Source of the DNA: Gimesia fumaroli | GTDB taxonomy: Bacteria; Planctomycetota; Planctomycetia; Planctomycetales; Planctomycetaceae | Assembly: GCF_007754425.1 (NCBI RefSeq) | Contig: NZ_CP037452.1 | Location: 5,927,164 to 5,991,163, forward strand | Reading direction: 5' to 3' | Length of the DNA: 64,000 nucleotides | In this document: positions 56,934-64,000 of the stretch, one piece after another | Layout: every line of letters starts with the position of its first letter | How positions within the stretch are numbered: position 1 is the stretch's first letter | The notes under the pieces: model-generated | The model's input: only the letters and a program-made list of their open reading frames with translations | What the model was told of the DNA's origin: nothing | The model's database searches: none | Translations under genes and position numbers: made by a program

Positions 56934-57812
56934 ATGTCTGAGAAGGTCTTAAAGCTCGGTATTCCCGCGGGAAGTTTACAGGAATCGACGGCGGAATTAT
57001 TCAAACGCGCCGGCTATGTCATCAAATTTTCATCCCGCTCGTATTATCCCTCGATCGACGATGAGGAAATCGAATGTCTACTGATCCGGGCTCAGGAAAT
57101 GGCCCGCTATGTCGATCAGGGCATTCTGGACGCCGGGATTACCGGACATGACTGGATTCTGGAAACGGGCGCCGATGTCCATGAAATTTGTGAGTTGATC
57201 TTCTCGAAAGTCAGCCGTCGGCCTGTTCGCTGGGTATTGTGCGTGCCCGAAGACTCGCCGATCCAGAGCGTCAAAGACCTGGAGGGAAAACGCATCGCCA
57301 CAGAAGTTGTCGGCATGACCGAACGCTATCTGGAACAACATGGCGTCAAAGCCAATGTGGAATTTTCCTGGGGTGCGACCGAGGTCAAGCCACCCAAGTT
57401 GGCCGATGCGATTGTGGAAGTCACCGAAACCGGTTCTTCACTGCGTGCGAACAACCTGCGGATCGTAGAAGAGTTGATGCAGAGCACAACCCGCTTCATC
57501 GCCAACAAACAATCGTTCGAAGATCCCTGGAAACGGGAGAAACTTGAGAACATCGCCATGATGCTCGAATCCTGTCTGGCGGCGGAAGGCAAGGTTTGCC
57601 TGCTGATGAACGTGGAACGTGCGGATCTCGAAAAAGTGCTTGATCTACTACCCGCATTACAGAAGCCTACCGTTTCGTCGCTGTCCGATCCTGACTGGGT
57701 TGCCATCAGTACGATTATTGATGAAACCGTTGTACGAACGATTGTTCCCAAATTGAAAGTCGCCGGCGCGTGCGGTCTTGTGGAATATCAGATTTCCAAA
57801 ATCATCGACTGA
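56934..57812 (+). CDS. hisG: ATP phosphoribosyltransferase HisG (long form)
   Basis: 292-residue first enzyme of histidine synthesis, joining ATP and PRPP. It is the long form: the catalytic part is followed by a C-terminal regulatory domain (about 215-290, ending [11 protein letters not shown]) that binds histidine for feedback inhibition. Marks include [25 protein letters not shown] and [20 protein letters not shown]. No other his gene is nearby. The next gene follows 41 bp downstream in the same direction. Confidence 0.95.
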   Translation: MSEKVLKLGIPAGSLQESTAELFKRAGYVIKFSSRSYYPSIDDEEIECLLIRAQEMARYVDQGILDAGITGHDWILETGADVHEICELIFSKVSRRPVRWVLCVPEDSPIQSVKDLEGKRIATEVVGMTERYLEQHGVKANVEFSWGATEVKPPKLADAIVEVTETGSSLRANNLRIVEELMQSTTRFIANKQSFEDPWKREKLENIAMMLESCLAAEGKVCLLMNVERADLEKVLDLLPALQKPTVSSLSDPDWVAISTIIDETVVRTIVPKLKVAGACGLVEYQISKIID

Positions 57813-57853
57813 TGTGGGGCTTATAGAAGCTCGGGCAGAAACAGGAGTGCCAA

Positions 57854-58498
57854 ATGTGCGTCTCCGTGATCAAAGTTGGCGGCAGTCTGTTTGATCTGCC
57901 CGATCTGGCGACGCAACTGCAACGACTATTGGGGCGTCTGGAAAATGCAATGCCTCTCATTGTTTGCGGAGGCGGAACAGCCGCAGACCTGGTGCGCGAC
58001 TGGGATCGAACGCATCACCTGGGCGAAACGAAAGCGCATTGGCTGGCGATTCAATCCTTGATGCTGAATGACCGTTTGCTCTGTGCGATGCTGCCCAATG
58101 CCTGTCTGGTTTCTACACAATCAGAAGCCATCCAGGTCTGGAACAGTGGCAACATCCCCGTGCTTAGTGCATACGATTATTTAACACAGACATCCTCTTC
58201 TACCTTTGCAGAATTGCCGGAGTCCTGGGGTGTGACCAGCGATTCGATCGCGGCCTGGATCACGCTGACCTTGCCGGCCGACGAACTGATTCTGTTGAAA
58301 TCGGTGGAGCTACCGGTCGAAAAGACAGTTTCCGATCTGGCGGAAGCGGGGCTTGTCGACGCATACCTGCCTACACTGGCTGCAGCGATACCAACTCTGC
58401 GCTGGTGTAATTTGCGAGCCGATACCACATCGATTCAGTTAGCAACGGTAATCAGCGGCAGCAGTTTCCAGAGCAAAAATGCGACCGGGCCGGCGTAA
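57854..58498 (+). CDS. Amino-acid-kinase-family protein (MfnE-like)
   Basis: 214-residue kinase of the aspartate/glutamate/uridylate kinase fold. The N-terminal nucleotide motif is KVGGSL (7-12), then VCGGGTAADL (37-46), AHWLAIQSL (61-69) and WGVTSDSIAAWI. This pattern resembles MfnE, the furfurylamine-phosphate kinase of methanofuran synthesis, found near tetrahydromethanopterin C1-transfer genes in methylotrophs and planctomycetes. That link is from family knowledge, not proven here. CAGGAG lies nine bases before the ATG. The 3' end overlaps the convergent cdsA by 64 bp. Confidence 0.78.
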   Translation: MCVSVIKVGGSLFDLPDLATQLQRLLGRLENAMPLIVCGGGTAADLVRDWDRTHHLGETKAHWLAIQSLMLNDRLLCAMLPNACLVSTQSEAIQVWNSGNIPVLSAYDYLTQTSSSTFAELPESWGVTSDSIAAWITLTLPADELILLKSVELPVEKTVSDLAEAGLVDAYLPTLAAAIPTLRWCNLRADTTSIQLATVISGSSFQSKNATGPA

Positions 58499-59331
58499 AG
58501 CGGGCTGTCCAACAGATCCAGCAGCCCCCCAAAGCCGGGCAACAGCTCTGCAGAATCTTTTTTTCCAACATCCCGTTTGATGAGTGATTCACACAAATCA
58601 CCCACCAGACCAACGACGCCGATAATTGCCCCGAACAGAATTGACCAGTACCAGGGAGAGGCCATCCATCCCGAGTGAAACAGCGAGATAGTAAAGTGCA
58701 ACCAGAGAAATGCTCCCAGGGCAGCGCCAAAAATGGCCCCGTATCCGCCAACCTGAGTTTTCCCGGGACTGAGTCGCGGCACCAGTTTCGTTTTGCCCCA
58801 TAAGCGACCGAAGGTGTAGCCGCCGATGTCTCCCATTTTGGCGCTGATGATCAGCGAGCCGAGTGCCAGATAGCCGGTTTCGGGACCGAGGACCCAACGC
58901 AACTCTGCCAGCATGGCAAGCAAAAAGCCCATATAAGAAACAGACAGAATTTCGGCACCGATGGTTTCCATACTCTGTCCCGGTTCCTGAAACTGGATGG
59001 CTCCTTTCAGAAAGATGATCAGAACTGAAACCGCATAGGTGACCGCCATCAAAGCCAGGGACAGCGTTTGTGGATCGGAAGACGCGCCTTGCAGAAACGG
59101 AACCCAGGCGGCGACGCAGATGGAAAGTGACAAGCCGCAGACCAGTCGAAAACTCGGGACCAGATTGCGAACCGTCAGTAAGTCTGTGATTTCCCAACTG
59201 CCTCTGACAATTAACAGGCAGCTGAGTCCCAACAAATAAGGTGCGCTGACTCCCGCACGCTGATCCAGATAGAACAATCCAAACAACAGGGGAATCAGGA
59301 TTGCAGAAATCAGTAACCGCCAGCCCAGCAT
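58435..59331 (-). CDS. cdsA: Phosphatidate cytidylyltransferase CdsA
   Basis: 298-residue membrane enzyme with about eight helices that makes CDP-diacylglycerol for phospholipid synthesis. The CDP-alcohol signature at about residues 250-276 reads SLIKRDVGKKDSAELLPGFG followed by GLLDLLDS. Relative to the usual PGHGGxxDRxD, His is Phe and Arg is Leu. The start is six bases after the uppS stop, so both are translated from one mRNA. The 3' end overlaps the convergent MfnE-like gene by 64 bp. Confidence 0.92.
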   Translation of the reverse strand: MLGWRLLISAILIPLLFGLFYLDQRAGVSAPYLLGLSCLLIVRGSWEITDLLTVRNLVPSFRLVCGLSLSICVAAWVPFLQGASSDPQTLSLALMAVTYAVSVLIIFLKGAIQFQEPGQSMETIGAEILSVSYMGFLLAMLAELRWVLGPETGYLALGSLIISAKMGDIGGYTFGRLWGKTKLVPRLSPGKTQVGGYGAIFGAALGAFLWLHFTISLFHSGWMASPWYWSILFGAIIGVVGLVGDLCESLIKRDVGKKDSAELLPGFGGLLDLLDSPLYAGPVAFLLWKLLPLITVAN

Positions 59332-59337
59332 GCTGCG

Positions 59338-60102
59338 TTATCCTTTCAACCCACCGAAGCGGCGGTCCCGGGCAGCGAAGTCACGCAGTGCCTGCCAGAA
59401 ATCAGAAACAGAGAAGTCAGGCCAATAGGTTTCGGTGACCCACAGTTCGGCATAGCTGATCTGCCACAATAGAAAATTACTGACCCGCATTTCCCCGGCC
59501 GTGCGGATCACCAGATCGGGATCGGGCATGCCGGCGGTATAAAGGTGCGATGAAATCACCTCTTCATCGATCTCGTCTGCTTTGAGATTTCCCTGTTCAA
59601 CTTCGGAGACGATCGATTTGACAGCGTCCACAATTTCGGAGCGACTGCCATAATTGAGCGCCAGGCAGAGTTGCATGCCTGTGTTTTCCTGGCTCTCACG
59701 GATCGTTTTATCGACTTCAGCGAGCACATCCTTGGGAAGATCGCTGCGACGACCAATCGTCGTGAAGCGGATATTCTGACGCATGATTTCTTCCCGTTCA
59801 CCGATGACAAACTTTTTTAAGAGCTGCATCAGCAGGTTTAATTCCAATGCGGGACGTTTCCAATTCTCGCTACTGAGACAGTACAGCGTCAGTTGTTCGA
59901 TGCCCAGTCGCGTCGATTCTTCGACCACGGTGCGGACACTGTTGACTCCCTGGCGGTGTCCCTCAATTCGTGGAAATCCACGACGCGACGCCCACCGACC
60001 ATTGCCATCCATAATAATGGCGATATGCCGCGGTAGCTGTCGGGACTCTAAGCCAAGCGATTCCCCATCCTGTTCCGAAATGGCGGGCACAATTTGCCTC
60101 AC
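59338..60102 (-). CDS. uppS: Isoprenyl transferase UppS (undecaprenyl diphosphate synthase)
   Basis: 254-residue cis-prenyltransferase making undecaprenyl diphosphate, the carrier for cell-wall precursors. The catalytic block MDGNGRWA has Asp32; other motifs are GHRQG (48-52), YCLSSENW and the late PDPDLVIRTAGEMRVSNFL. cdsA follows six bases downstream, the common uppS-cdsA order. Together with the DUF368 protein it suggests a working polyprenyl carrier cycle. Confidence 0.95.
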   Translation of the reverse strand: MRQIVPAISEQDGESLGLESRQLPRHIAIIMDGNGRWASRRGFPRIEGHRQGVNSVRTVVEESTRLGIEQLTLYCLSSENWKRPALELNLLMQLLKKFVIGEREEIMRQNIRFTTIGRRSDLPKDVLAEVDKTIRESQENTGMQLCLALNYGSRSEIVDAVKSIVSEVEQGNLKADEIDEEVISSHLYTAGMPDPDLVIRTAGEMRVSNFLLWQISYAELWVTETYWPDFSVSDFWQALRDFAARDRRFGGLKG

Positions 60103-60313
60103 AGTGATTGATAGTTTGAAGGACGTGTTTGCCTGATTTTAGCAGACTTCACAATACGAGTAGAGAGAAAACTCTCTAGCCTTACCTATTGTGAGAAATT
60201 ATCGCAAAAACGCCAAGGCTGCGCGGCGAGAAAGCGCCGCTTCTTTAGAGAATGAACGGGAGACAACGTCCTGTTCAGATCATCTACAGTGATTTCTGTT
60301 CGTATGGGGTAAA

Positions 60314-60514
60314 TCACCCACCGATTTGAACAGACTCAAGTTCCTCAGCCTCAACAGACTGATCCAGGTAGACAACTTTCTCCCAGTAAGCAGGTTCTGC
60401 CCCGGGAGTTTCAATCGACAGTTTTACACGATCCCCAAATACTTCAAGCACTTTAACAACCGTATGTTCCCCGATGAGGATACTCTCATTCGCTTCACGA
60501 GAGATAATATGCAT
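60314..60514 (-). CDS. csrA: Carbon storage regulator CsrA
   Basis: 66-residue RNA-binding regulator. HIISREANESILIGEHTVVK matches the N-terminal strands of CsrA, and the Arg that contacts GGA motifs in RNA (Arg6 here) is present. The C-terminus is acidic and longer than in E. coli CsrA. A GAGG ribosome-binding site lies about eight bases before the ATG. It represses or stabilises target mRNAs; targets are unknown. It stands alone between uppS and tadA; 60515-60801 holds nothing clear beyond an expected promoter. Confidence 0.9.
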   Translation of the reverse strand: MHIISREANESILIGEHTVVKVLEVFGDRVKLSIETPGAEPAYWEKVVYLDQSVEAEELESVQIGG

Positions 60515-60801
60515 TCGCTCGCCTCAAAGATAATTCAGAAATGAATCTGTAGACATTGTGAAAAGTTATTGTAAGACACATTTTGTCAAACTGCTATCAG
60601 AAGGACAAGCGGAAACCAAACAAAAAATGAAACGAATTTAATGCCGTTTCTTTTCAGCGAAAATCACTTGACAAATTCAGTTTCATCATTTCTACACATT
60701 TTCATACGTCGCCAATAATTGAATGATACATCAATTAATTGATTTTGTTGATGTCTTGACGTCGCGTAGAAAACGAAAGAAATAAATGAACGTCAGGCGA
60801 T

Positions 60802-61317
60802 TCACTTTTTCCCTTCCGCCCGTTTACGTCGAAAAAACTCCTGCAGTATCGTGCGGCATTCTTCCTGCATCACACCACTGATCACGGTGCTCTGATGATT
60901 CAATCGTGTGTCGCTGGTAATTTGAAATAATGAGTGACAGGCGCCTGCTTTTTCATCCGCTGTCCCATAGATCACCAGCGGAATGCGCGACTGAATAATC
61001 GCCCCGGCACACATCGGACAAGGCTCCAGCGTGACATACAAAATACAGTCGGAAAGCCGCCATGAACCGAGAGACTCGGCGGCCTGGGTAATGGCAATCA
61101 TCTCGGCATGTGCCGTCGGGTCGCTTAGCATTTCGCGCTGATTATGCGCGGCTGCAATGATCCGATCCTGATAGACAATCACAGCGCCGACAGGCACTTC
61201 ATCTTCTTCAAATGCCGCACGTGCTTCATCATAGGCAAACCGCATCCAACTCGTATGCAGTTGCAGCAAGTCTCGGTCGCCGGGAGAAAAACCGGGGTCG
61301 TCAGGTCGGTCGATCAT
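60802..61317 (-). CDS. tadA: tRNA adenosine deaminase TadA
   Basis: 171-residue zinc-dependent deaminase that converts the wobble A34 of tRNA-Arg to inosine. The catalytic HAE is at residues 70-72, and the zinc-binding P-C-x-x-C is P99-C100-P-M-C103. An N-terminal extension of about 20 residues is present. A lone gene with no close co-directional partner. Confidence 0.94.
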   Translation of the reverse strand: MIDRPDDPGFSPGDRDLLQLHTSWMRFAYDEARAAFEEDEVPVGAVIVYQDRIIAAAHNQREMLSDPTAHAEMIAITQAAESLGSWRLSDCILYVTLEPCPMCAGAIIQSRIPLVIYGTADEKAGACHSLFQITSDTRLNHQSTVISGVMQEECRTILQEFFRRKRAEGKK

Positions 61318-61578
61318 CTTAATGACACTTCTTTATATATGTTTCTTTAGGAAAGAACTCTCATCATCTTCGCACAACATAAACCAGATCTGGCTGGAAT
61401 GAAAGTCGCGTCGAAACTTTCTCCAGATTGAGACGTGGATTCCAATTCTGATTGGTAACCGGTTGGATTGGTCCAATCAATGGCTTCCAGTTTGAGATTC
61501 TTCTGCCGCTTCGTTTACAATATGAGTTTGCAGTGAATCACTCAGATCAACAATCCTCTCAGTTCAAGGTCCTCCCTT

Positions 61579-62994
61579 ATGCGCGGCATCGTAATCAGTT
61601 ATTCAATCCTTCTGATCATCGGTCTTCTAGTGATTTCCTCGCAACCAGGAAAATCACAGGACAGTCAATCGCCAGTTCTTGCAACAGCGACGCCGACTCT
61701 TCAATCGTTTGGCGTTGCGGGAGACGGAGTTACTGACGATACCGCCGCCATCCAGCGCGCTGTCGACTCGGGAGAATGCCAGATCATGTTTCCCAAAGGC
61801 GTCTACCGTATCACGAAAACCATCAGCATCGATCTGGACAAACTGGGACCGACCTCGATTAGTGGCGATGGCACCGCCACCATCATTATGGCGGGCGCCG
61901 GTCCCGCGTTTCGCTTCATCGGCACGCACGAAGGAACCGCCAGTCCAAAGACGGTCAAAGAAAATGTCTGGTTGAAGCAACGTTCTCCACTTGTGGACGG
62001 CTTGGAAATCGTGGGCGATCATCCGGATGCCTGTGGCATTGAAGCAACGGGAACCATGCAGATTACCCTGACCCGACTCACGATCCGCCGCGCGCTGCAT
62101 GGAATTCACTTTGTCAAACGCAATCGAAATCTGATCGTTTCCAACTGTCATATTTATCAGAACCGCGGTGCCGGTATCTTTTACGATCACGTCAATATCC
62201 ATCAGTCCAATATAGTTGGCTGTCACATTTCCTATAACGCAGGCGGCGGTGTTGTCGTCCGCAAGGGTGATATTCGCAACATTCATATCGGCACGTGTGA
62301 TATTGAAGGCAACATGGGAGATGAGAACTCCGAACCGACGGCCAATGTACTGATCGATTCGGAAGGCGCCTCGGTGGGAGAAATCGCCATCGTCGGTAAC
62401 ACCATTCAACACGATCACTTTGCCCCCGGCTCCGCCAATATTCGCATCAACGAACACGCCCGCATTCGACCGCATTCCGAAGAATACCGCGATGGCAACA
62501 TCACCATCGCCGACAATGTTCTCTCTGACGTGCAGACCAACATCGAAGTCACCAGCGCCCGCGGAGTAACCATTACCGGCAACACGATGTGGAAAGGTTA
62601 CTCGCACAATATTCGTGTCGACGACTGTCGGAACATTCTCGTTTCCAATAACGTGCTGGATCGCAATCCCCGTTATCACTACGCTGACGGCAGCACCGCC
62701 CAGGTCGGTATGCTCTTTACGAATTGCGATGGCTGCACCATCAGCGGCAACCATATCAATGGTACGGGCGATGAAACCGCGGCGTTCGAAATCCGTGATT
62801 CCCGCCGCATGAATGTGACAAACTGCACCATCCTCGATTACGCGAAAGAGGGACTGTTGCTGAAAAACGTTTCCGACAGTCGCATCTCTGATTGTTTGAT
62901 TCGCAGCGATCTGCGGGGAAGTGAAAACGCCCAGGCCATCCAGATCATCGGCGGCAAGGATAATCAAATCGTGAACAACCTTTATAAAAAATAA
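61579..62994 (+). CDS. Secreted right-handed beta-helix (pectate-lyase-like) protein
   Basis: 471 residues with a signal peptide (about 1-27). The first domain carries the pectate-lyase-3 type block FGVAGDGVTDDTAAIQRAVD (about residues 48-67). The rest is coils of a parallel beta-helix, with repeated NxxxxN turns such as NCHIYQNRGAGIFYD and ITGNTMWKGYSHN. Such proteins act on or bind polysaccharides or cell surfaces. No catalytic residues can be assigned. A Gfo/Idh oxidoreductase gene follows, hinting at sugar metabolism. Confidence 0.85.
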   Translation: MRGIVISYSILLIIGLLVISSQPGKSQDSQSPVLATATPTLQSFGVAGDGVTDDTAAIQRAVDSGECQIMFPKGVYRITKTISIDLDKLGPTSISGDGTATIIMAGAGPAFRFIGTHEGTASPKTVKENVWLKQRSPLVDGLEIVGDHPDACGIEATGTMQITLTRLTIRRALHGIHFVKRNRNLIVSNCHIYQNRGAGIFYDHVNIHQSNIVGCHISYNAGGGVVVRKGDIRNIHIGTCDIEGNMGDENSEPTANVLIDSEGASVGEIAIVGNTIQHDHFAPGSANIRINEHARIRPHSEEYRDGNITIADNVLSDVQTNIEVTSARGVTITGNTMWKGYSHNIRVDDCRNILVSNNVLDRNPRYHYADGSTAQVGMLFTNCDGCTISGNHINGTGDETAAFEIRDSRRMNVTNCTILDYAKEGLLLKNVSDSRISDCLIRSDLRGSENAQAIQIIGGKDNQIVNNLYKK

Positions 62995-63196
62995 TCATAA
63001 AATAGAGTCCCAGGTTCACTAGCCGAGCCCCCCTCATCGCATCAAAATTTAATGTTCTGTAAGACCTGAAACAGTTTGACTCAGGTCAGGATGATGCCAT
63101 GTTGAACGGCCTCTGTCTTAAAATATTTGATCTTATTCCCAGTGGGATTTCACCGTTCCTACTGTTTATTATTCAATCGCTCAAGGAGTCTTTTCT

Positions 63197-64000
63197 ATGT
63201 CCCATCTGTCACGTCGTCACTTCCTGAAAAAATCGGTCTTCGGTGGACTCTTTATGGGGCTGAGTGCCAAAAGCTATCGTTCCACCTTCGCTGCAGTCCC
63301 GCCCAGCGAACGCGTTCGGATTGGCATGATCGGCGTCGGCAACCAGGGTGGACCACGGAACAACATGAAGTACTTCCTTAACAACATTGAAGCACTCTGT
63401 GATCTGGATCAAAACTATTTGTCGGAAGCAGACGAGTTTCTTAAGAAAAACGCGAACAAGTCCGCGATGATGACCGACGATTATCGCAGACTGCTCGATT
63501 CCAAAGACCTCGACGCTGTCGTCGTGACCGTTCCCGATCAATGGCACGCGAAGATGACCGTCGAAGCGTGTCGCGCCGGTAAAGACGTTTATTGTGAAAA
63601 GCCGCTGACGCTCGTTGTGGACGAAGGCCCCGTGATGATCGATGCAGCTCGCAAACACAATCGAGTAGTCCAGACGGGAACCATGCAACGCAGCGGCAAA
63701 GAGTTCAAGCTGGCCGTCGACCTGGTACAGTCCGGATTACTGGGCAAAATTCATACCGTGAATGTGACATTGCCCGGACCCAACTGGATCGCACGGGCCG
63801 GCAAACCTGTTCCCAACAGCGCACCGCCACAAGGCTTCGATTTTGATCGCTGGCTCGGACCGGCACCAGAGCGTCCTTACAACAAAAATCGGGTACACTA
63901 TCTGTTCCGCTTCTTCTGGGATTACAGTGGCGGACAGCAAACCAACTTTGGCGCCCACCATCTGGACATCGCACAATGGGGACTCGGCATGGATGAAAGT
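63197..64000 (+). CDS. Tat-exported Gfo/Idh/MocA-family oxidoreductase, 5' part
   Basis: The first 268 codons of a gene that runs off the window. The N-terminus SRRHFLKKS (residues 5-13) is a twin-arginine (Tat) signal, followed by a hydrophobic segment. The Rossmann motif is IGMIGVGNQGG, and the family block DVYCEKPLTL is mid-protein. The NxHxxD-like part HHLDIAQWGLG near the window end fits the catalytic/sugar-binding region. An AAGGAG ribosome-binding site lies eight to nine bases before the ATG. Such secreted oxidoreductases are numerous in planctomycetes and act on sugars. Confidence 0.93.
   Translation, partial: MSHLSRRHFLKKSVFGGLFMGLSAKSYRSTFAAVPPSERVRIGMIGVGNQGGPRNNMKYFLNNIEALCDLDQNYLSEADEFLKKNANKSAMMTDDYRRLLDSKDLDAVVVTVPDQWHAKMTVEACRAGKDVYCEKPLTLVVDEGPVMIDAARKHNRVVQTGTMQRSGKEFKLAVDLVQSGLLGKIHTVNVTLPGPNWIARAGKPVPNSAPPQGFDFDRWLGPAPERPYNKNRVHYLFRFFWDYSGGQQTNFGAHHLDIAQWGLGMDES

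Noticed and set aside
61654-62967. 437-residue open frame antisense to the beta-helix gene
   Set aside because: It has no ribosome-binding site or signal, and its composition reads as the complement of a coding strand biased in codon use. The plus-strand gene has a signal peptide and a clear family match.
1-64000. Mobile element, prophage or genomic island
   Set aside because: No transposase, integrase, attachment-site duplication or phage structural gene was seen; the two tRNA genes have no nearby integrase.

Overview
The window most likely comes from a chromosome of the phylum Planctomycetota, close to Gimesia, Rubinisphaera or Planctomyces maris. This is inferred from gene content; no 16S rRNA is present. 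The pointers are five formylglycine-type sulfatases, DUF1080 and ThuA-like secreted proteins, a Tat-exported Gfo/Idh oxidoreductase, a tandem-fused UvrA of about 2320 residues, an ECF sigma factor paired with a one-helix membrane protein, and an MfnE-like kinase of the methanofuran/tetrahydromethanopterin type. I see no transposase, integrase, phage gene, CRISPR array or rRNA. It reads as ordinary chromosome.

Layout. 1-5.8 kb: a truncated sulfatase, then a minus-strand run of two secreted sulfatases and a serine beta-lactamase-like hydrolase. 6-8.3 kb: an ECF sigma gene overlapping a membrane protein gene. 8.5-12.9 kb: a cytoplasmic sulfatase downstream of a one-polypeptide tripartite tricarboxylate transporter (TctA-TctC-TctB order). 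13.2-14.5 kb: tRNA-Asn and an RsbV/RsbW-like partner-switching pair. 15.2-22.6 kb: a secreted protein, an amidinotransferase-fold hydrolase, an M3 oligopeptidase, metX-metW and an orphan ParA. 22.6-26.6 kb: OYE-family oxidoreductase, SDR, ThuA-like and DUF1080 genes in one direction. 26.9-29.0 kb: a small ORF, a long inverted-repeat element, SpoVG with an inserted zinc ribbon, and ispE. 29.3-36.7 kb: the giant UvrA and a small upstream gene. 36.9-44.8 kb: DUF368 transporter, FG-GAP repeat protein, SppA, a secreted protein and an aspartate aminotransferase. 44.9-52.5 kb: a 1624-residue protein resembling an inverse autotransporter with a beta-helix passenger, and two TPR proteins. 52.7-56.6 kb: tRNA-Gln, small proteins, a sulfatase with an atypical active-site motif, and cysC. 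56.9-61.3 kb: hisG, MfnE-like kinase, cdsA, uppS, csrA and tadA. 61.6-64 kb: a beta-helix protein and a Gfo/Idh oxidoreductase cut by the window end.

The most unusual items are the single-chain TctA-C-B transporter beside a cytoplasmic sulfatase, the tandem UvrA with an internally repeated C-terminal extension, the zinc-ribbon SpoVG with a long acidic tail, and the large surface protein. Housekeeping functions (methionine, histidine, isoprenoid and phospholipid synthesis, tRNA editing, DNA repair) are mixed with genes for breaking down sulfated substrates, a common planctomycete pattern.
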